Source of the DNA: Cellulosimicrobium cellulans
GTDB taxonomy: Bacteria; Actinomycetota; Actinomycetes; Actinomycetales; Cellulomonadaceae
Assembly: GCF_007679345.1 (NCBI RefSeq)
Contig: NZ_VEGH01000007.1
Coordinates: 1 to 64,000, forward strand
Direction of reading: 5' to 3'
DNA length: 64,000 bases
Shown: piece after piece, positions 57,004 through 64,000 of the stretch
Position numbering within the stretch: position 1 is the first letter of the stretch
How the letters are laid out: every line of letters starts with the position of its first letter
Translations under genes and position numbers: made by a program
Notes under the pieces: model-generated
What the model was told of the DNA's origin: nothing
Database searches by the model: none
The model's input: the letters and a program-made list of their open reading frames with translations, nothing else

Positions 57004-58209
57004 GTGGACTCGAACGACCTCCTGAACCTGCTCCTCGTCGGCGTGCCCGCGCTCGCCATCCTGGGCGGCGGTGCTGCCGTCATCCAGCGGCGGCGCTCCG
57101 CGGGCGACCGCGACGACGAGCGCGAGCGCCCCGCGGGCGGCACCGGCACGTCGACCCTGGAGCGCCCGGCCGCCGGCGCGCCCACGGCGGAGCCCGGGAC
57201 CGAGGCGCCGCCGGCCCCCGGCGCCCCCGCGCCCGAGGACGCCGCGACCGCCCCGGCGCTCGAGGTCCCCGCCCCCACGGCCGGCCGGCTCACCCGGCTG
57301 CGCGACCGCCTGGCCCGCTCCGGCTCGCCGCTCGGCGCCCGCATGCTCCAGGTGCTGTCCCGCGACCACCTGACCGAGGACGACTGGGACGAGCTCGAGG
57401 AGACCCTGCTCCTCGCCGACGTCGGCGCCGGGCCGTCCCAGGACCTGGTCGAGGCGATCCGCACCCAGGCCCGGGTCCAGGGCCTCAAGGACCCCGCGCA
57501 GGTGCGCGCGCTCCTGCGCGAGCAGCTGCTCGCGCTCGTCGACCCGTCGCTCGACCGCTCGCTGCGCACCGCGCCGCAGACCGGCGAGGACGGCGTGACC
57601 GTCCCGGCCGTCGTGCTGGTCGTGGGCGTCAACGGCACCGGCAAGACCACCACCGTCGGCAAGCTGTCCCGCGTCCTGGTCGCCGACGGCCGCACCGTCC
57701 TGCTGGGCGCCGCGGACACGTTCCGCGCCGCCGCGGCGGACCAGCTGGAGACCTGGGGCTCGCGCGTCGGCGTGCGGACCGTCCGCTCCGACCGCGACGG
57801 CGCCGACCCGGCGTCGGTCGCGTTCGAGGCCGTCCGCGAGGGCGCCGCCGAGGGCGTCGACGTCGTCCTGGTCGACACCGCCGGCCGCCTGCAGAACAAG
57901 GCCGGCCTGATGGACGAGCTCGGCAAGATCACCCGGGTCATCACGCGCACCGCGCCGCTGTCCGAGGTGCTGCTGGTCCTCGACGCGACCACCGGCCAGA
58001 ACGGGATGAACCAGGCCCGCGTGTTCGCGGAGGTCGCCGGGGTCACCGGCATCGTGCTCACCAAGCTCGACGGCACGGCCAAGGGCGGGATCGTCGTGGC
58101 CGTGCAGCGCGAGCTCGGCGTGCCGGTGAAGCTCGTCGGCCTCGGCGAGGGCCCGGACGACCTCGCGCCGTTCGACCCGGAGGAGTTCGTGGACGGCATC
58201 CTGGGCTGA
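57004..58209 (+). CDS. ftsY: signal recognition particle receptor FtsY
   Basis: The SRP receptor GTPase (401 residues) that docks ribosome-nascent-chain complexes at the membrane. An N-terminal membrane helix (about 5-25) is followed by a disordered acidic/Ala/Pro segment (about 28-90) and the NG domain. GTPase motifs are VVGVNGTGKTTTVGKLS (G1), DTFRAAAADQLETW, VLVDTAGRLQNKAGLMDELG (G3), LTKLDGTAKGG (G4) and GLGEGPDDLAPFDPEEFVDG (C-terminal). Its partner ffh lies 3.6 kb downstream. GTG 57004 is next to a -10 box; GTG 56998 is a possible start two codons earlier. Confidence 0.95.
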   Translation: MDSNDLLNLLLVGVPALAILGGGAAVIQRRRSAGDRDDERERPAGGTGTSTLERPAAGAPTAEPGTEAPPAPGAPAPEDAATAPALEVPAPTAGRLTRLRDRLARSGSPLGARMLQVLSRDHLTEDDWDELEETLLLADVGAGPSQDLVEAIRTQARVQGLKDPAQVRALLREQLLALVDPSLDRSLRTAPQTGEDGVTVPAVVLVVGVNGTGKTTTVGKLSRVLVADGRTVLLGAADTFRAAAADQLETWGSRVGVRTVRSDRDGADPASVAFEAVREGAAEGVDVVLVDTAGRLQNKAGLMDELGKITRVITRTAPLSEVLLVLDATTGQNGMNQARVFAEVAGVTGIVLTKLDGTAKGGIVVAVQRELGVPVKLVGLGEGPDDLAPFDPEEFVDGILG

Positions 58210-58242
58210 CCGCCCGGCGGCACCCCCGCCGCCCTGCCGACC

Positions 58243-58273
58243 GGCCCGCGTCCCGCCCCCTGAGACGCGGGCC
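58243..58273 (+). terminator. hairpin after ftsY
   Basis: GGCCCGCGTC (58243-58252) and GACGCGGGCC (58264-58273) make a perfect 10-bp stem with an 11-nt loop, 33 nt past the ftsY stop. No U-run. Confidence 0.55.
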
Positions 58274-58278
58274 GTCCC

Positions 58279-58325
58279 GTAACACGATGTTGACGCGGGC
58301 GGACCGCTCGTCACACCGGTGTAAC
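58279..58325. promoter_or_regulatory. putative GlnR-type half-sites upstream of amtB
   Basis: GTAAC-ACGATG-TTGAC (58279-58294) and GTCAC-ACCGGT-GTAAC (58310-58325) each show two GTnAC-like half-sites spaced 6 nt, as in actinobacterial nitrogen-regulator (GlnR) boxes. Both lie within 135 nt of the amtB start. Second halves deviate from GAAAC. Confidence 0.45.
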
Positions 58326-58409
58326 ACCGGTGGCGCCGTCGCGAAACCGCCGCGCACGACTCTGGTCCCCGATCCGGCAGACCGGCCGGCGAGGGGAGAG
58401 GCGTTCCAC

Positions 58410-60055
<1,646 letters not shown>

Positions 60056-61822
60056 ATGACCGACCTGCCCGAGGTCCCGCACCCCTGCGATCCCGTGGGG
60101 GTGCGGGACCTCCGACGTGAGCGGCTCGACCTGGCCGAGCGCCTGTCCGGGCCGGACGCCGACGGCGCCGAGCGGCGCACCGCGGTGTCCGACCTGGTGC
60201 TGAGGCGCCTGACCGAGCTGTGGGAGACCGCGACCGAGGGCCGCGAGACCCCGGGCATCGGCCTGGGCGCGGTCGGCAGCGTGGGCCGCGGCGACGCCAG
60301 CCCGGCCAGCGACCTCGACCTGCTGCTGGTGCACGACGGGCGGGGCCACTCCGCCGAGGAGCTCGCCCGCCTCGCGGACCGGCTCTGGTACCCGGTGTGG
60401 GACGCGGGGCTCGACCTCGACCACTCGGTGCGGTCCCTGGCGCAGTGCCGGCAGGTCGCGTCGAAGGACCTGCCCGCCGCGGTCGGCCTGCTCGACCTGC
60501 GCCCCGTCGCCGGCGACCCCGGGATCGTGCACCGCGCCCGCTCCGCGCTCCTCGCCGACTGGCGGTCCGCCGCGCGGCGGCGGCTGCCCGAGCTCCTGGC
60601 GTCGACCCGGCAGCGCGCCGAGCGGCACGGCGAGCTCGCCTACCTGATCGAGCCGGACCTCAAGGAGGCCCGCGGCGGCATCCGGGACGCGGTCGTGCTG
60701 TCCGCGCTCGCCGCCACCTGGCTCACCGACCGCCCGCACGGCGCGGTCGACCGCGCCCACGCGCACCTGCTCGACGTCCGCGACGCCGTGCAGACCGTCA
60801 GCCGCCGGCACACGAACCGGCTGATCCTGGCCGACCAGGACGAGGTCGCCGAGCTGCTGGGCGTGGGGGACCGGGACGACCTGCTGGCGAGCCTGGCCGA
60901 GGCCGGTCGCGTCGTCTCCTACGCGCTGGACAGCACCGCCCGCAACGCCCGCCAGGCGCTCGCCCGACCGGCGCGCCGCCCGGTGCTCGTGCGCGGGCGG
61001 CGCACCCCGCCGCGGCTGCGCACCGTCGCCGAGGGCCTCGTCGAGCACGACGGCGAGCTGGTGCTCGCGGCCGACGCCCAGCCCGGCAGCGACCCGCTGC
61101 TGTCCCTGCGCGCGGCCGCGACCGCCGCGCGCACCGGGCTGACGCTGTCGCCCATCACCGTGACCAGCCTGGAGCGCACCCCCGCGCTGCCCGCGCCGTG
61201 GCCGAAGGCCGCGCGGACGCTGCTCGTCCAGCTGCTCGCGAGCGGCCCGGCGCAGGTGCCGGTGTGGGAGGCGCTCGACCTCGCCGGGGTGGTCACCACC
61301 TGGATCCCGGAGTGGGCGGGGGTGCGGAACCGGCCGCAGCGGTCGCCGATCCACCGGCACACCGTCGACCGGCACCTCGTCGAGGCCGCGGCCCGTGCCG
61401 CAGGGCTGCGCCGGACCGTCGACCGGCCGGAGGTGCTGCTCGTCGCGGCGCTGCTGCACGACATCGGCAAGCGGGCCGGCGCCGGGGACCACTCGGTCGA
61501 GGGTGCGCGCCTGGCGGGGCCGATCGTCGCGCGGATGGGGTTCGCGGCCGAGGACGCCGCCGACGTCGCGCGGCTGGTCGCCGAGCACCTGACGCTGTCC
61601 GAGCTCGCCACCGGGTCCGACCCCGACGACCCCGCGACCGTGGACGCCCTGCTCGCGGCCGTCGACCACCGGCCGGACCTGCTGGCGCTGCTGCGGGCGC
61701 TCACCGAGGCCGACGCGTCGTCCGCCGGGCCGACCGCGTGGACCGCGTGGCGGGCCCAGCTCGTCGACGACCTCGTGGCGCGGGCGTCGGCCCGGCTGGC
61801 GGGTACCCTGGGACGTCCCTGA
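60056..61822 (+). CDS. glnD: PII uridylyl/adenylyltransferase GlnD, lacking ACT domains
   Basis: GlnD modifies and demodifies PII. The nucleotidyltransferase motif [20 protein letters not shown] (about 77-96) is intact, as are the GlnD linker [20 protein letters not shown] and the HD domain [16 protein letters not shown] with [16 protein letters not shown] (His/Asp metal residues). It then ends after 588 residues. Most GlnD proteins have about 750-900 residues with two C-terminal ACT domains that sense glutamine. Here ffh begins 27 nt later and no ACT sequence remains, so the gene is truncated by design or loss. ATG 60056 directly follows the glnK stop. Confidence 0.9.
   Translation: MTDLPEVPHPCDPVGVRDLRRERLDLAERLSGPDADGAERRTAVSDLVLRRLTELWETATEGRETPGIGLGAVGSVGRGDASPASDLDLLLVHDGRGHSAEELARLADRLWYPVWDAGLDLDHSVRSLAQCRQVASKDLPAAVGLLDLRPVAGDPGIVHRARSALLADWRSAARRRLPELLASTRQRAERHGELAYLIEPDLKEARGGIRDAVVLSALAATWLTDRPHGAVDRAHAHLLDVRDAVQTVSRRHTNRLILADQDEVAELLGVGDRDDLLASLAEAGRVVSYALDSTARNARQALARPARRPVLVRGRRTPPRLRTVAEGLVEHDGELVLAADAQPGSDPLLSLRAAATAARTGLTLSPITVTSLERTPALPAPWPKAARTLLVQLLASGPAQVPVWEALDLAGVVTTWIPEWAGVRNRPQRSPIHRHTVDRHLVEAAARAAGLRRTVDRPEVLLVAALLHDIGKRAGAGDHSVEGARLAGPIVARMGFAAEDAADVARLVAEHLTLSELATGSDPDDPATVDALLAAVDHRPDLLALLRALTEADASSAGPTAWTAWRAQLVDDLVARASARLAGTLGRP
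61804..61809 (+). promoter_or_regulatory. -10 element TACCCT within glnD end, for ffh
   Basis: TACCCT lies in the last codons of glnD and would start a transcript near 61816, giving ffh a leader of about 35 nt with a GAGGA ribosome-binding site. Confidence 0.4.
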
Positions 61823-61849
61823 CCGCCGAGAGAGCGTGAGGATCGCGCG

Positions 61850-63457
61850 GTGTTCGCCACCCTGTCCGACCGACTGACGTCGACCTTCAAGAACCTGCGC
61901 TCCAAGGGGCGGCTGTCCGAGGCGGACATCGACGCCACCGTGCGCGAGATCCGCCGCGCCCTGCTGGACGCGGACGTCGCCGTGCCCGTCGTGCGCCAGT
62001 TCACCGGCGCCGTGCGCGAGCGGGCGCTGTCCGCCGAGGTCTCCGGCGCGCTGAACCCGGCGCAGCAGGTCGTCAAGATCGTCAACGACGAGCTGGTCGC
62101 GATCCTCGGCGGCCAGAACCGGCCGCTGCACCTGGCGAAGAACCCGCCGAGCGTCATCCTGCTCGCGGGCCTCCAGGGCGCCGGCAAGACCACGCTCGCC
62201 GGCAAGCTCGCGCTGCACCTGAAGTCGCAGGGCCACACGCCGCTGCTGGTCGCCGCCGACCTGCAGCGCCCCAACGCCGTGACCCAGCTGCAGGTCGTCG
62301 GCGAGCGCGCCGGCGTCCCGGTGTTCGCGCCGCACCCGGGCAACCAGGGCTCCGAGCTCGACGTCGTCGCCGGCGCCGACCCGGTCGCCGTCGCCCGCGA
62401 GGGCCTGGCCACCGCGCGGGCCCGCCAGCACGACGTCCTGATCGTCGACACCGCCGGCCGCCTCGGCGTGGACGCCGAGCTCATGCGGCAGGCCGCCGAC
62501 ATCCGCGACGCCGTGGACCCGGACGAGATCCTGTTCGTCATCGACGCGATGATCGGCCAGGACGCGGTCGCCACCGCGACCGCCTTCCAGGAGGGCGTCG
62601 GCTTCACCGGCGTCGTGCTGTCGAAGCTCGACGGCGACGCCCGCGGTGGCGCCGCGCTGTCGGTCGCCTCGGTCACGGGCCGCCCGATCCTGTTCGCCTC
62701 CACCGGTGAGAAGCTCACCGACTTCGAGGTGTTCCACCCCGACCGGATGGCCTCGCGCATCCTCGACATGGGTGACGTGCTCACCCTCATCGAGCAGGCG
62801 GAGAAGGCGTTCGACGCCGAGCAGGCCGAGGAGATGGCGGGCAAGCTCGCCTCCGGCCAGGGCTTCACGCTCGCGGACTTCCTGCAGCAGATGCAGCAGC
62901 TGAAGAACATGGGCTCGATGAAGAAGATGCTCGGCATGCTCCCCGGCATGGGGCAGATGCGCGAGGCCATCGAGAACTTCGACGAGCGCGAGGTCGACCG
63001 GGTCGAGGCGATCATCCGCTCCATGACCCCCGCCGAGCGGGACAACCCGAAGATCATCAACGGGTCCCGCCGCTCCCGCATCGCCCGGGGGTCCGGCGTC
63101 GAGGTCTCCGACGTCAACGGCCTGCTCGAGCGGTTCGCCGCGGCGCAGAAGATGATGCAGCAGATGGCGAAGGGCGGCGGCATGCCCGTCCCCGGCATGG
63201 GCAACCTCCCGGGCATGGGCAAGAAGGGCCGCGGCCGCGTGGCGCCGTCCAAGAAGGCCAAGGGCAAGTCCGGCAACCCGGCCAAGCGCGCGCAGCAGGA
63301 GAAGGCCGCCGCCGACCGCGCCGCGGGCATCGCGCCGGCTGCCGCGCCCGCCGCGAAGGGCTCGGCGTTCGGCATCGGCGGGGGCGCCGCGCCGCAGCAG
63401 CAGGACCCGTTCGACCCGTCGAGCATCGAGGACCTGCAGAAGTTCCTCGGCCGCTGA
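61850..63457 (+). CDS. ffh: signal recognition particle protein Ffh
   Basis: The SRP GTPase (535 residues) that binds signal sequences on ribosomes together with 4.5S RNA. The N domain has RSKGRLSEADIDATVREIRR; the G domain has LQGAGKTTLAGKLALHLK (G1), VDTAGRLGVDAELMRQAAD (G3) and LSKLDGDARGGAALSVASVT. The M domain is Met-rich with MQQMQQLKNMGSMKKMLGML and an RNA-binding RRSRIARGSG motif. A Gly/Met/Lys-rich C-terminal tail of about 90 residues follows. GTG 61850 has GAGGA about 9 nt upstream. Confidence 0.96.
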   Translation: MFATLSDRLTSTFKNLRSKGRLSEADIDATVREIRRALLDADVAVPVVRQFTGAVRERALSAEVSGALNPAQQVVKIVNDELVAILGGQNRPLHLAKNPPSVILLAGLQGAGKTTLAGKLALHLKSQGHTPLLVAADLQRPNAVTQLQVVGERAGVPVFAPHPGNQGSELDVVAGADPVAVAREGLATARARQHDVLIVDTAGRLGVDAELMRQAADIRDAVDPDEILFVIDAMIGQDAVATATAFQEGVGFTGVVLSKLDGDARGGAALSVASVTGRPILFASTGEKLTDFEVFHPDRMASRILDMGDVLTLIEQAEKAFDAEQAEEMAGKLASGQGFTLADFLQQMQQLKNMGSMKKMLGMLPGMGQMREAIENFDEREVDRVEAIIRSMTPAERDNPKIINGSRRSRIARGSGVEVSDVNGLLERFAAAQKMMQQMAKGGGMPVPGMGNLPGMGKKGRGRVAPSKKAKGKSGNPAKRAQQEKAAADRAAGIAPAAAPAAKGSAFGIGGGAAPQQQDPFDPSSIEDLQKFLGR

Positions 63458-63491
63458 CGGCCGTGGGCCCGGACCGCGCGAGGGGGCGTGA

Positions 63492-64000
63492 GTGGGGGAC
63501 GTGCTGCACCTGACCGGCCCGGTCGTCCTGGACGACGACCGGGTCGTCGGCGAGGCGTGGGTCGTGGGCGGGCGCCTGACGTTCGACCGGCCCGGCGGCG
63601 ACGCCACCCGGGTCGACGGCTGGGTCGTGCCCGGGCTGGTCGACGTGCACTGCCACATCGGGCTCGCGGCCGAGGGGGCCGTCGACCGGGCCGCCGCCGA
63701 GCGGCAGGCGCTCGCCGACCGGGACTCCGGGGTGCTGCTGGTCCGGGACGCGGGCTCACCGGCCGACACCGGGTGGGTGCACCAGCGCGAGGACCTGCCC
63801 CGGCTGATCCGCGCAGGGCGGCACCTCGCGCTGCCCAAGCGGTACCTGCGGCACTACGGGCGGGAGCTGGGGGCGCCCGCGGAGCTGCCGGCGGCCGTGG
63901 CCGAGGAGGCCGCGCGCGGCGACGGCTGGGTCAAGCTCGTCGCCGACTGGATCGACCGGGACCTCGGGGCCGACGGCGACCTGCGGCCGCTGTGGCCGGA
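63492..64000 (+). CDS. amidohydrolase-family protein, N-terminal part
   Basis: GTG 63492 opens a frame that runs past the right edge; 169 residues are visible. After a beta-rich N-terminal lobe (LHLTGPVVLDDDRVVGEAWV, VGGRLTF) comes VDGWVVPGLVDVHCHIGLAA, the H-x-H metal motif of amidohydrolases at the start of the barrel, then GVLLVRDAGSP. Metal ligands further on are outside the window. Such genes often follow ffh in Cellulomonas relatives. GGGGG lies upstream of the start. The substrate is unknown. Confidence 0.8.
   Translation, partial: MGDVLHLTGPVVLDDDRVVGEAWVVGGRLTFDRPGGDATRVDGWVVPGLVDVHCHIGLAAEGAVDRAAAERQALADRDSGVLLVRDAGSPADTGWVHQREDLPRLIRAGRHLALPKRYLRHYGRELGAPAELPAAVAEEAARGDGWVKLVADWIDRDLGADGDLRPLWP

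Noticed and set aside
60056..61850. A frameshift or pseudogene explanation for the short glnD
   Set aside because: The next gene starts 27 nt after the stop, and none of the frames there encodes ACT-like sequence, so a simple frameshift cannot hide the missing part.

Overview
The window is chromosomal DNA from a very GC-rich actinobacterium (about three quarters G+C by eye). The gene order dgt-dnaG, ileS-folC-DUF4233-ndk and smc-ftsY-amtB-glnK-glnD-ffh, the family-2 IleRS with a T-box leader, LacI/GH13/MalEFG clusters without their own ATPase, and many start codons sitting 5-7 nt after a TANNNT hexamer all fit Cellulomonas or a near relative (Micrococcales). Genus is an inference from gene content; there is no rRNA gene here. 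No tRNA, rRNA, CRISPR array, insertion sequence, integrase or prophage was seen.

Layout. 1-8.05 kb: end of a DUF222/HNH-type gene, a membrane-anchored beta-propeller protein, leuA with a leucine-rich leader peptide, recO-uppS, and a class A penicillin-binding protein with a PASTA domain. 8.2-12.0 kb: a DedA-like protein and a beta-glucoside-type PTS permease (IIBCA) with its BglG/LicT antiterminator; the RNA antiterminator (RAT) and the overlapping terminator are visible upstream. 12.1-20.5 kb: zinc ABC transporter znuA-znuC-znuB behind a Zur-box-like palindrome, glyS, two YibE/F-family membrane proteins, and a PadR/HAAS pair. 20.7-31.6 kb: dusB, then an alpha-glucan utilisation region in which lacI, a GH13 alpha-glucosidase and a sugar kinase diverge from malE-malF-malG and a second GH13 enzyme. 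31.6-37.8 kb: dgt, a single low-GC insert encoding a HEPN-like protein, dnaG, a DinB-like protein, a phosphoribosyltransferase and an orphan. 37.8-41.3 kb: a LuxR-type two-component system and a small membrane protein, with a long inverted repeat across the kinase promoter. 41.5-52.6 kb: ileS with T-box leader, folC, an inserted dhaKLM plus tetR plus MFS module, DUF4233, ndk. 52.7-64.0 kb: smc, ftsY, amtB-glnK-glnD, ffh and the start of an amidohydrolase.

How the genes work together. The sugar regions form two logical units: PTS uptake controlled by RAT antitermination, and maltooligosaccharide uptake by an ABC transporter plus two intracellular glucosidases under a local LacI repressor. dhaKLM phosphorylates dihydroxyacetone using PTS phosphate; its DhaM is fused to an HPr domain. 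AmtB, PII and GlnD form the ammonium-sensing operon, but GlnD stops after its HD domain and lacks the glutamine-sensing ACT domains.

Regulatory RNA is the richest aspect of the window: an ileS T-box, a leuA leader in which the Leu codons can pair with the leuA Shine-Dalgarno sequence, and a RAT/terminator switch. I did not find a clearly new multi-gene system. The best candidates for new biology are the HEPN-like gene between dgt and dnaG, the 18-bp inverted repeat around the histidine kinase start, the RGG/glycine-rich linker in DnaG, the ACT-less GlnD, and a YibE/F gene whose histidine-rich N-terminus has no standard start codon.
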